DNA from: Brachypterus glaber
Taxonomy: Eukaryota > Arthropoda > Insecta > Coleoptera > Kateretidae
Direction: 5' to 3'
Length of the DNA stretch: 64,000 bases
Assembly (NCBI GenBank): GCA_958510825.1
Contig: OY294045.1
Location: 93,494,988-93,558,987 of the forward strand
This document shows, piece after piece, positions 46,381 to 56,200 of this stretch. Numbering within the stretch: position 1 is the stretch's first letter; every line of letters starts with the position of its first letter. The position numbers were made by a program, and so were the translations under genes. Below the pieces are notes generated by a model, which was given only the letters and a program-made list of their open reading frames with translations, was not told the origin of the DNA and did not search any database.

Positions 46381-47103
46381 TTTACCTGGAAATAATTCGG
46401 GGAGTTTTGATTTTCGGTTTATTGGGTAAGGTTAATGGCCGCAAATAAAAAAAAACAATTTTTCGACGTTGAACTCGATTTGGAACTTTAATTTTTTCAA
46501 CGTGTTTTTCTCAAAAAACGGATTTTTAAAATATCTCTTAAACGTTACACTATACGTTCGTTTTTAGATTTTTAACGTTTTTTTCGAAAACCCAAACTTG
46601 TTCTTTATCGTCGGTTAGGCATGCCCCTGAGAACATTTTGGGTGAAAATTAAAAAAATCTATCTGGCGCTTTCTTTTTAATTTACGTAAAATTATTTTTT
46701 TTTAATAATTCACACATTTGTGCCCCATTATTTCGCGTACGCCGATTTTCAATTGAATCACCATTAAGCATAAAAAACCTTCTTAACCGAGTCATAAAGG
46801 AAAATCTAAAACCCTACAGTGTAACGTTTAAGGCGGTGCCGTAAATTAGCTATAAGTCTTACAAAAAAATATATTACACAAAAAATGTTGGAGATTTAGT
46901 CCTCTTTATTTTCATATCATACGTTTCTTGTTCTAGGATGCACCGATCTTGAGATATTTTAAAAAGTCTGTTTTTTTGTGAAAAATAAGTTAAAAAAATA
47001 AGAGTTCCAAATCGAGTTCAATGCCGGAAAATTATTTATTTGCGGCCTTAAACCCTACCTAATAAACCAAAAATCCAAACTCCTTGAATTATTTCCAGGT
47101 AAA
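46381..47103. mobile_element. TIR element, 723 bp with about 165-bp TIRs
   Basis: tttacctggaaataattcgg / gaattatttccaggtaaa, tttattgggtaaggtt / aaccctacctaataaa, ggccgcaaataaa / tttatttgcggcc, ttgaactcgatttggaac / gttccaaatcgagttcaa, and ttttaaaatatctc / gagatattttaaaa. Arms are roughly 80% complementary. No target duplication or ORF. Confidence 0.8.
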
Positions 47104-47180
47104 GCCTCTTTTATTGACTTGAAGACTGGGCTATAACTAGAAATAAGCCGGGTACTGGTTATTACCATTATAAAATTGGT
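47101..47180. repeat. Inverted partner of 45,490-45,570
   Basis: gcctcttttattgacttgaa, gactgggctataactagaaa and taagccgggtactggttatt. See the partner entry. Confidence 0.6.
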
Positions 47181-47189
47181 AAAATTAAT

Positions 47190-47612
47190 TTTTATGTTTC
47201 GCCTAGAAATACTAGGGGTACTCAAAATACTTTTTTTATTTCACGGCATGTTACTAACAATGCAACTCTAACTCCAATTAATTCGGCCTTATCATTTCTA
47301 AATGACTCATATATTGATCCATTCTTAATTAATATACAAAAATTAAAATTTGCTATTCGTTCATTCCAAAATCAATAAACTAACTTTTTGCATTTATTCT
47401 TATAGTATCTTTATTTTATATTAATTTTTCTTCAATAATTTTTTGTATGTTTTTTTATGATTTTACATATTTTGTTTATTTTTTAAGTTTTATATTTTAT
47501 AAGTTAATTTAGATGTAAGAATCTACATATTTGTTAAATACTATTATTATAATCTTTGTAAAATTACTGTAATGGGGCTATCCCGTAGATAAATAAATAT
47601 TTTTTTTTTTTT
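47190..47612 (+). pseudogene. LINE C-terminal fragment and 3' untranslated region
   Basis: A frame ending at the taa at 47,376-47,378 reads YVSPRNTRGTQNTFFISRHV, TNNATLTPINSALSFLNDSY and then IDPFLINIQKLKFAIRSF. This resembles the short conserved tail that closes the ORF2 protein in several insect LINE families (an Arg-Thr patch, then an Asn/Leu-rich helix). It is followed by an AT-rich 3' region with taaataaat and a T-run at about 47,595-47,616. RT, endonuclease and start are absent. The assignment rests on general pattern and is moderate. Confidence 0.5.
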
Positions 47613-47894
47613 TTTTGCATTTACCTTAATTTATCATAATTTTCGCTAGTAGCATTGTAAACTAAGTAGTACCCAAATAATATGAATTTTGTTTGTTTTT
47701 ATTTTTATTTATAAATTTTAATGTCTCTCGACTCAAATTTTAATATTTTAGTAGAGCTCTTTGAGCAGTGAATAGTTTTATCCTTATTTATTTAAAAATG
47801 TAAGTACTTTTTACTTTTGTATCTTCACTTTAGTAAGAATTTTAAATGTACCCCTTTTAATTTTTTTGTAAACAATCTTAAATGTGGATTCTTG

Positions 47895-48055
47895 TAGGCT
47901 CCGAAGATGATTGTTAGCGTAATAGTCTAACAGCTATTATACAAGAAAACGATCGAAACGCGTCAGCAATAAAAGGAATTAAACTATAGGAGAATAATAG
48001 AAAAAAAATTGTCTTATTTCAATATAAATAAATAAATAAATAAATAAACAAAAAA
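47895..48055 (+). mobile_element. Penelope-like terminus with hammerhead-like motif
   Basis: ctccgaagatgattgttagc ... aaacgatcgaaacgcgtcag. The gaaacgcgtc box can form a 3-bp stem III (acg/cgt) ending in the cleavage-type triplet gtc, then agc pairs with upstream gct. gattgtt/aacgatc could form stem II. The first core box is ccgaaga rather than ctganga, and one extra base separates it from stem II. It ends in an aaat-repeat tail at about 48,028-48,052. Confidence 0.5.
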
Positions 48056-48387
48056 TATACATAATTTATGTAAATAGTACCATGTAATATATGGCTTTCG
48101 TTTAATATAGCAAAATGTAATGCTTGCATTTTTCATTCAGCGTCAGGATAAACACAGGAAAAGCACATATTGGTCAAAATAAACCTGCAAAGTTTGCCGG
48201 ATAAAAGACACATTGGTGTCATAATGCTGCTGCAAGCATGTTTACCCACAACGCAATATACATACATCGAGCATGCCTAGGCAATAATCTGCAAAATTGC
48301 AATTGCTAAATCGATAAAGAAAGTCGAAGAGACTTTTGGAATAAACCTCTGAATAAATATTAGGCTGGAGAATATAATTTATATATA
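48056..48387. other. Unassigned stretch
   Basis: No ORF, repeat partner or element recognised. Confidence 0.4.
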
Positions 48388-49025
48388 CAGAGCGGTCCAA
48401 AAGTCACCCCCAGTTGAGATATCACTTCAAATTTGGAACTTTTAAATAAGACAACTTAAACTATCTTTTAGCATATATTTAATACTTTCAGCTCTTAAAA
48501 TGTGGGCAGGGGGCATGGGGGCACATTTTTTTGAGTGGAAGGGAAGGGACGACAATACAATATTTTAAAGCTTATAAAATTCTCCATTTAACTCCATATT
48601 TTTAAATTTAAAAAAAAATTGGGTTTAAAATGGGGTGGAAAATGGGTATTAATGTCAAAATTCCTCTAAAAAAAAACAAATAATTTTTTAAAAATGCCTA
48701 ATTTCATCATAAAAAAATGTTAGTTATACTTTTAAACTAATTTTAGTTGACATAAATAAAAATTTATAAAAAAAAACTTAAAAAATCACATGTTTTAGCA
48801 CAAAAAATTGAAAAATCAAAACCTTAAAAAACATTTTTAAAAAATTTAAAAATTTTAGTTTAAATAGAGAATTTTATAAGCTTTAAAATGATGTATCACA
48901 CGACCCCCCTTTCCATTTAAAAAAATGTCCCCCCCATGCCCCCCTGCCCACATTTTAAGAGCTGTCTTATTTAACAGTTCTAAATTTGAAGTCGATATCT
49001 CAACTTTGGACTTTGGACCGCACTG
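48388..49025. mobile_element. MITE family C (TA-flanked), 638 bp
   Basis: Ends cagagcggtccaaaagt and, on the right, actttggaccgcactg, flanked by TA on both sides. The arms continue with gagatatc.cttcaaattt, ttaaataagacaact (left), ctcttaaaatgtgggcaggg and its complement. TA targets and CAG-starting TIRs fit a Tc1/mariner-derived MITE. The interior around 48,640 (gggtattaatgtcaaaattc) matches the flanks of the copia insertion at 52,993, in reverse orientation. Confidence 0.85.
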
Positions 49026-49221
49026 TATGTAATATGCTGTACTGATAAGTGAAAATACCTTACCCCTAAGGTGGTTTTTTTATCCCTCTTTTCTCTAATA
49101 TAAAATCGTAATGTTTGGACTTTTTAATTTATAAAATATAATTCATTTGTGGATTAATAAGTTATAATTAAGAGGTATGTGTATTAAATATAAATTATAT
49201 TCTCTCCCTAAATATCAATTC

Positions 49222-49336
49222 GTGATACTAGGTTAGGTACCTGCTAAAGCAGTCTTGCATTTTCGTCATTCATATTCATATATTTCATATTCGTAAAATT
49301 TATGTAAAAAAACACCGATACCTAACCTAGTATCAC
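49222..49336. repeat. Foldback repeat, 18-bp perfect arms
   Basis: gtgatactaggttaggta at 49,222-49,239 and tacctaacctagtatcac at 49,319-49,336. Weak outward matching (tatcaattc / atgata; ctcccta / cccctga) suggests a longer decayed hairpin. Confidence 0.65.
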
Positions 49337-49448
49337 TTATGATATTACCCCTGAATATATTTTTTTAAATTATACACTCTAAATTTGACCGTCAATCTTT
49401 CAGTAAAATAGAATCTATAATTTATTTGAGGCGTATATATATTTATAG

Positions 49449-49600
49449 TATTATTATATGAGCCATTTCGTCTCAATGATTATTTATATCGATAAAAAAT
49501 CTAAAACAGAAATTAAAATTAAAATGTTCTTATCAAGCGCACCTATTTCCAGATGCGCTGGTAAGGTATTGCGTTTAAAATAGTACTTAGCTACTATAGC
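49449..49600 (-). repeat. Dispersed repeat R3, copy 2
   Basis: Reverse-complement relative of 30,676-30,862: tgagccatttcgtctcaatg, tatatcgataaaaaatctaa, aatgttcttatcaagcgcac and cgctggtaaggtattgcgtt. Confidence 0.7.
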
Positions 49601-49764
49601 CAATTTTTTGTCGGGTCACCGGAACTAACCAGGTTACTGAAACTTGTTTTTGTGATAATCGGTTACATACGGTAAGTGAGGGGAAGCGATGACGTCACTA
49701 ACCGGCAGTAACCGCGTCTAACACAGGTTCGGAGGTGAGTTAGATACGGTTAACCGTAAAAACC
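49601..49764. other. GGTTA/TAACC-rich patch
   Basis: In about 130 bp: gtcaccggaactaaccagg, ggttactg, ggttacata, ctaaccggcagtaaccg and acggttaaccg, plus a gacgtcac. GC content is above the surroundings. It may be a fragment of a small element or a cluster of protein sites. No frame. Confidence 0.35.
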
Positions 49765-49985
49765 TATGTCTGTCTGTTTAACCTCGTACTATTCTACTTA
49801 ATTAAGCATATGCTTAAGCATATCCCCTAAGTCCAGGACTTGTGTGGGCTAGTAGTAGAGGGAACCACCGGCTTATACTGACTTTCGAACCAGTTTCTAG
49901 GGACTGTCCGTTTCACTTTTCGTCTTCGCCAAAATTCAATGATTAATTAACTGTACGCGCTAACCACTACGCTATGCCAGCTCCA
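49765..49985 (-). mobile_element. tRNA-derived SINE, copy lacking the B box
   Basis: On the minus strand the head reads gagctggcatagcgtagtgg then ttagcgcgtac, a good A-box region. It then jumps directly to agttaattaatcattgaa and ttttggcgaag: the B-box segment present at 39,245-39,320 is deleted. The rest (ctggttcgaaagtcag, ccggtggttccctctacta, cctggacttaggggatatgc) matches the plus-strand copy. An extra aagcatatgcttaa palindrome precedes the tail. Confidence 0.8.
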
Positions 49986-50097
49986 AAATAAATTGTTTAT
50001 TTACACCATAATCTACAGGCCTGTGGGAATTTTTCTTGATTTGTATGTTAAATGTAAAAATAGAGTATACTCTATATATAGGCCTAGAACGTAACAC

Positions 50098-50355
50098 TTC
50101 AACTTGCTACCAGTCAAAGTCTCCAGAATAGGAGAGGTATGAGTAGTTGTCTACATCTAGAAATAGATGGCGCACAAGTCTACATCAATCTAATGGCTAT
50201 ATTCCTTTTGCGAGTAAAGTCTAAAAACGTTTTCTTAATCAGCGTGCAGAGTTGACTCTTGGTACTGAAGAGGGCTAGCAGCCCGAAACTGTCATTCGAC
50301 CAATATCACTCTGTACGATGATTAGAAAATAGATTGATGGAATAATAAATTCAGG
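50098..50355 (+). mobile_element. Retrozyme-like repeat, copy b
   Basis: A single partial monomer from aacttgctaccagtcaaagt to gatggaataataaatt. It shares the tcta.a.ctagaaatagatgg, gcacaagtctacatcaatct and ttccttttgcgagtaaagtc blocks with the copies at 41,545 and 63,246. It carries the most complete ribozyme core of the four (next entry). Confidence 0.8.
50244..50316 (+). ncRNA. Hammerhead ribozyme motif (type I), copy b
   Basis: Order: stem I 5' strand gtgcagagt...ttggta, core ctgaaga, stem II gggc-tagca-gccc, core gaa, stem III actg-t-catt, cleavage-site C, then stem I 3' strand gaccaatatcactctgtac. Both catalytic boxes are intact. Defects: one C-U mismatch in stem III and a mismatch at the first stem I pair (a opposite g). 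One outer stem I pair is G-U. It may be weak or inactive. Found by eye; no folding was run. Confidence 0.75.
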
Positions 50356-50780
50356 TTCAGTGTAAAAATGTTAAGTAAATAAAACAATAGCCTAGTGATA
50401 GACAAGGTTGAAGAGCTGCCTCAAACCAGTCCTAGAACTGATAACTTGATATTGATTATTATATATTCTAGACTATATTTTGGTCAGATGTAGAACACTC
50501 AAAAGAAGCCGTAATAAATATATCTTCTACTACAATACCTTTGTTCAAGAGTTTTTTGGGGCGAATAAACTTCTCTAATGCCAAGAAAGAGTATAGGGAT
50601 TATGGTCGGAAATATATACGGCTTGTTTCTATCTGTGAGGTTAATAATTTAAGCCTGGAGTCGTTTATTTCAATAATGTTTATATACAGCAAGATTAAAG
50701 GCTTATAACTTAATCGTAATATATTTCGCTACAGAAATGTATATTAATATGAAACGAGAATTTTTGGGGAAAAAAATGAA
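50356..50780. other. Unassigned stretch
   Basis: No ORF, repeat partner or element recognised. Confidence 0.4.
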
Positions 50781-51774
50781 GTAGGGGAAAGTTGTGCCTT
50801 GGACGTATTTGTACCTAGAACCTACACTTAAATTTCAAATTTCCGGGTATAAAAGTCCAAATAGACACTGGTAGTTTATTAGTCATCCGATAGATGGTTA
50901 TTTTCAGTTTATTCGCAAAACATTGTCGGCAAGCGTGTTTGTGTTATTCCGCTAATTAATATTTTACATGGAAAAGTAAGTAAAAGGCTGTCCATATATT
51001 ACGTAATGAAATTTTTCAAAAAAATTGACCCCCTCCCCCCCTGTGTAACAAACTGTCACATTTACCAACACCCCCACTCCCCCATGTGTAACGCGTAACA
51101 ATATAAAAATTTGTATTTTTTTTTCTAACATATCTTGATACAGAATTTCGCATAATGCAAGACGGTAAAAAGACAGTGTAAAAATGATACATATTTATTA
51201 TAATAATACATATAGCACTTAATGTACTTAAACGAAAAAATCACTCAAACTTTAAAAAAATATTCATAATCAATATCACACAGGGAAAAAATACTAGGTA
51301 CCTCTTTTTACACTGAGTGTCACATATAACACGTATATTGTTTATGTACAGGTACACAAAATAGTACACAAATTGGTGTTCTGTGAGTACACATTCCGCG
51401 CGCAAATGTATCATCGCCAAGGATTCATCGGCAAGATCACGCAAGAACCGGACCGTAAGATTTTTTTTAATATCAATGTCAACAGTTTTTTTTACTGAGT
51501 ACAATATTATTTAAATATGCATAGTTTCGTCAATTTTTGTGTGAAAAGGGGAATTATGGGCCACTAAATAGTAATTTATGTTGAAATAAAAATTCATCCG
51601 CCAAGCTTAGGAAATAAACATTAAATTTATTAAATTCCGTTACGTAAGGTTTACCTAGACCCCCCCCCCTCACCCCTGTCACAAACTGTAACAATTTCTC
51701 TGACCCATTCCATTTGCCTATTTTTTGCATGATAAAATGTAAAAATAGGATCTAGGTACAACAGGCTCCCCTAC
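50781..51774. mobile_element. TIR element, GTAGGGGA ends, 994 bp
   Basis: Left end gtaggggaaagttgtgcctt then gtacctagaaccta; right end, reverse-complemented, gtaggggagcctgttgtacc then tagatccta. These are related to the ends of the 22,659-23,288 element. Inside are two C-rich tracts in the same orientation: tattacgtaatgaaa...gaccccctcccccc at about 50,997-51,050 and gttacgtaag...ccccccccc at about 51,640-51,680, each followed by tgt.acaaactgt.ac. They look like ends of a second, nested element. The ORF at 51,241-51,504 (minus) is unrecognised. Confidence 0.6.
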
Positions 51775-52544
51775 ATTATAATATTAAATGATGGAATATT
51801 TATCATAATAAATATATTTTTTATATATTCATTTACTTAGGGTTTTTTTAGGTCTGCTCTTAGGATTATAAGTTAATAACCTCCTAAGTAGGAAAAAAAA
51901 CAATATTTTCCTATTTACAAATGATTCATAAGAAGTTAAAAAAAGCACATTTGTGCTTTGTTAAAGCCATACTCAGTGAGTATTACTCATGAACGGGGGC
52001 AAAAGTTTATTTTTAGTTTAAAACTGGGAAACAATGGCCTTATCTTTTTTTTTATAAGTATATTGAAAGAATATACACAATTTACTATATATTATTATCT
52101 AACAGATTTGGCCGCCATATTGGATCCGCTATTTTTAATTTTGAATATTACGGCCAAAAGCCGAGTTTTGGTCAAAACGAAGGCCTCCTGGCCCATAGTG
52201 GGTTGCTGAGAATTCTAATAATAATACATAAAAATGTCATATAGTGTAACACTATAAGAGCAACCGTTTAAAAAAAAAAATGCAATTAAGAGGAAGTAAC
52301 ATTTTGTGCCACCAAAAACCTTACATTTGAATAATACTTTTTGGCTCAGATTTAAATGAAGAATCACCCTGCAGCATTAAAATTTTATTGATGCTTTTTT
52401 TTGTTCCACATTCAACATGTCATCTTCGAAGCTCCCTTAGGGCCCATTTCCGGACCAACCTTTATAGAACCTTTTTTTTATTTTTGGATGTAGAATCACC
52501 TCTTAAATTTTTGAATGGCAGTTACTGATCACCCTGTATATATA
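51775..52544. other. Unassigned AT-rich stretch
   Basis: Contains gaatcaccctgcagc at about 52,362 and gatcaccctgtatatat at about 52,528, phrases like MITE ends. An 83-codon ORF (51,958-52,209) has no domain I recognise. Confidence 0.35.
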
Positions 52545-52992
52545 CAGTGCGGTCCAAAAGTTACCCCCCCTTTTAGCTTTTGAACGAGTTGAGATATCGA
52601 CTTCAAATTTAGAACTCCTAAATAAGACAACTTAAACTATCTTTTAGCATATATTTGATATTTTCAGCTCTTAAAATGGGGGCAGGGAGGCATGGGGGGA
52701 CTTTTTTTTAATGGGACGGGGGGGGGGGGGCGTGTGATACATCATTTTAAAGCTTATAAAAATCTCTATTTAAACTAATATTTTTAAATATTTTAAAAAT
52801 GTTTTTTAAGATTTTGATTTTTCAATTTTTTGTGCTAAAACATTCGATTTTTTAAGTTTTTTTTTTTATAAATTTCTATTTATGTCAACTAAAATGAGTT
52901 TTAAAGTATAATTAACATTTTTTTATGATGAAATTTGATTTTTAAAAGATTATTTGTTTATTTTTAGAGGAATTTTGACATTAATACCCATT

Positions 52993-53187
52993 TGTTGGAG
53001 TTCAAATAACCGATCTTAACTGTAATAGGTATTTTTGTTATTACCTGAAATATACCAGTTAAGAGAAGATGACGGATGTCAAATAGGTTTTGTTATGTAT
53101 TAATTTTATGTCAAGTTAAATATAATATCTCAACAGATTTACGCTTTATTTGGTGTTCCACTGGAATTTGGATCTATTTCTCTAATA
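52993..53187 (+). repeat. 5' LTR of the copia element
   Basis: Begins tgttggagttcaaataaccg and ends tttctctaata, so the ends are TG...TA rather than TG...CA. It should contain the promoter and start site for the genomic RNA. No unambiguous TATA box is assigned, though aagttaaatataatatc is a candidate AT-rich element. Confidence 0.95.
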
Positions 53188-53202
53188 GGTTATGAGCCCA
53201 GG
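53188..53202 (+). promoter_or_regulatory. Primer binding site, initiator tRNA-Met half type
   Basis: ggttatgagcccagg directly follows the 5' LTR. Its first 14 bases are complementary, with one mismatch, to the anticodon arm of animal initiator tRNA-Met (ctgggcccataacc). Priming from an internal tRNA-Met fragment, rather than the tRNA 3' end, is the known mode of Drosophila copia. Confidence 0.85.
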
Positions 53203-53295
53203 AATAATCTGAAATATTATTAAAGTGGAAAAAGTTTAATTATATGTTTTTTGGGAAACTTAGTGGAAGAAGTATACACTTAAGTATATAAAAAT

Positions 53296-56200
53296 ATGGA
53301 ATCAACTTTAAACTCGATACGCTTTGAAACTTTGACAAAAGATAATTTTGATTCATGGCAAATTAAAGCTCAAGCGATATTAATCAAAAACGGAACTTGG
53401 GGATATGTTAACGGCAAGAAAAAGAAGCCGGAACCCACAGAAAACAATGCAGCTGATGTGGAAGCATGGGAAAATTTTGATGAAAAAGCTAGAGCAGATT
53501 TAATTCTTTCCATAAGCTCGAAGGAATTAAAAAATATAAAAACTTGTAAAACTTCAAGAGAAATTTGGCTTAAACTTGAATCAATTTTTAAATCAAAAGC
53601 ACCGGCGAGAAAGGTTTCTTTATGGAAGCAGTTAATATGTTTTAAAATGGACGAATCTGGTAATATAGCTGAACAAATGGGGCATTTTTTTAATTTAATA
53701 GACGAACTATCAGAAATGGAATTTCAATTCGGAAATGAACAACAATCTATTATGCTTTTGTTAAGTCTCCCTGAAAATTATGAAAATTTTCGATGTGCTA
53801 TAGTAGCACAAACGAAGTTACCAGATCCAGAAATATTAAAACAGAAAATTTTAGATGAAATTGAGACAAGAAAACAAAAAGTCAAAGAATGTGAACAAAG
53901 TGCAATGTTAGCAAAAGGTTTTTATAAAACAAATTTTAAAAACAAAACGGCGGAAAATGTGAAATATGATTTAAATAAGCCATTTAAATTTAAATGTCAT
54001 AGATGTCACAAAGTTGGCCACAAGTCTTCTTCTTGTCCCGAAAAGAACGAAAAGTCAAATTTGGCTGAAGATTTTGCTTTTTCAACATTTCTACGTGCGG
54101 AAATAAACTTAGAAAGTGACAGATGGTGCCTTGATAGTGGATGTACTTCTCATTTAAGCAAGGACAAAAGCACCTTCAAAGATTTTATTAGCACGGAACA
54201 GAGGAAGCTACAACTGGCGAGTAATTCATCTGCTGACGTTGAAGGAAAAGGTACTGTGAGAATATTTGTATCAGATGGAAGACACAAACGTGGTGTATGT
54301 CTGGAAAATACATTATTCGTACCTGGGCTTAGAACAAATTTAATGTCTGTTTCCAAAATAACTGAGAACGGTTACGAAGTTATTTTCAAAAAGAATATGG
54401 CTGAAGTAAAGGATCAGTGTGGTAATATTTGTATGATTGCTAAGAAAATAGGAAACCTGTACTATATTATAGAATATACTGATGAACAGTCATGTTTGGT
54501 CTCTGATAAAAATTCTAAAACAAAAGCAACGATATGGCATGAGCGACTCGGACATTTGAATCAACATGACCTTTTTCAAATGAAGAAAAATGAAGTCGTT
54601 GCTGGAATGACTTGGGGAAATGAAGTGTCTATTCCACCTTGCGAAATTTGTTTACAAGGTAAATTTACTGCTCTACCTTTTCCAAAACAATCAGAAAAAT
54701 GCATGAATATGTTGGAAATCATACATTCGGACATATGCGGTCCGATGCGTACAGAATCAAAACGAAAATCCCTATATTTTATTACATTTATTGGTGAATA
54801 TTCTCGATGGTGTGAAGTTAAATTTTTAAGAAGTAAAAGCGATGCTTTTCAAGCTTTTAAGGAATATAAAACTTTAATAGAAAACCAAAAAGAAAAGAAA
54901 ATCAAGTATTTACAGACAGATAATGGTGGTGACTATGTAAGTAATGAGTTTGAGCACTTTCTGCAGCAAGAGGGCATCAAACATCGTGTAACCGTGCCAC
55001 ATACTCCACAGCAGAATGGAGTTTCTGAACGGAAAAATCGAAGCCTCGTGGAAATTGCACGTTGCATGCTCATACAGTCTGGACTACCACCTTCTTTTTG
55101 GGCTGAAGCAATTTATACTGCAAATTACGTTAGAAATCGATGTTCTACGAAAGTACTTCAAGGTAAAACTCCTTATGAAAAATGGTTTGGACATACCCCG
55201 GATTTAAAGCATCTAAGAATTTTTGGTGAAAAGGCGTTTGTTCTTGACAAAAATCCTGCGAAAGGAAAATTTAGTCCTCGTGGTATAAATTGTATTTTTC
55301 TGGGATATAGTGATAATTCAAAAGGCTATCGTGTTTGGTTACCAACCGAAAAAAAGGTTATTATTGCCAGAGATATAAGATTTGTAGATAAAATTATATC
55401 AGAAGGAAATAATAAAGATTTTATGTCTGAAGAAAACCTTGAAAAATCAAATATAACATTTTTAAATAATAGAAATTCTGAAAATATTGAAATTGGTACG
55501 AATGTTGTAGAAAATTCTAGACATTCAGCAGAAAACAATATTTTGAATGAAGAGAATTTACAGGAGCAGGAAGAACAACCGGAAATTCAAGAAAGAAGAG
55601 GCAGAGGAAGGCCTAGTATTATTAGGGATGGAAATATAGGACGTCCTAGAAAACAATACTGTATTGTAAGACCTCAAGAACCTCAGCAATTTTTTGAAAA
55701 TGAAACTGAGAGAGTAGAAACAAACGAAGCAAAAATTTTGGATAATAAGCATAATGAAAATAAACGGCAAAATCAAGAAAATGAATACAGAACTATTCAA
55801 CAGCAAAATAACGATTTAGAAAATTATGAACAAGCATGTTTAGCAACTGAAATTTCTTGGAAATCAGCTTTAAATGGTCCTGATTTGGAATCTTGGAAAA
55901 ATGCGATTGTGGTAGAAATAGAATCACTTCTAAAACATAATACCTGGAAAATCGTAAAACGACCAGAAAAACGAAATATTATAGGATGTAGAACAATACT
56001 CCGTAATAAATACAATCCTGATGGTTCCATTGAAAAAAGAAAAGCTAGAATCGTTGCACAAGGTTTTACTCAACGTCCTGGATTTGATTTCAGTGAAACT
56101 TTTGCGCCAGTTGCTCGTCTTAGTTCAGTTCGATTGTTTATAGCACTTGCTGTCAAGGAAGATTTGAAAATACATCAACTAGATATCGAATTTGCTTACC

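Noticed and set aside
49601..49764. Telomeric repeat remnant
   Set aside because: Motifs are ggttac/taaccg in mixed orientation, not a tandem TTAGG or TCAGG array.
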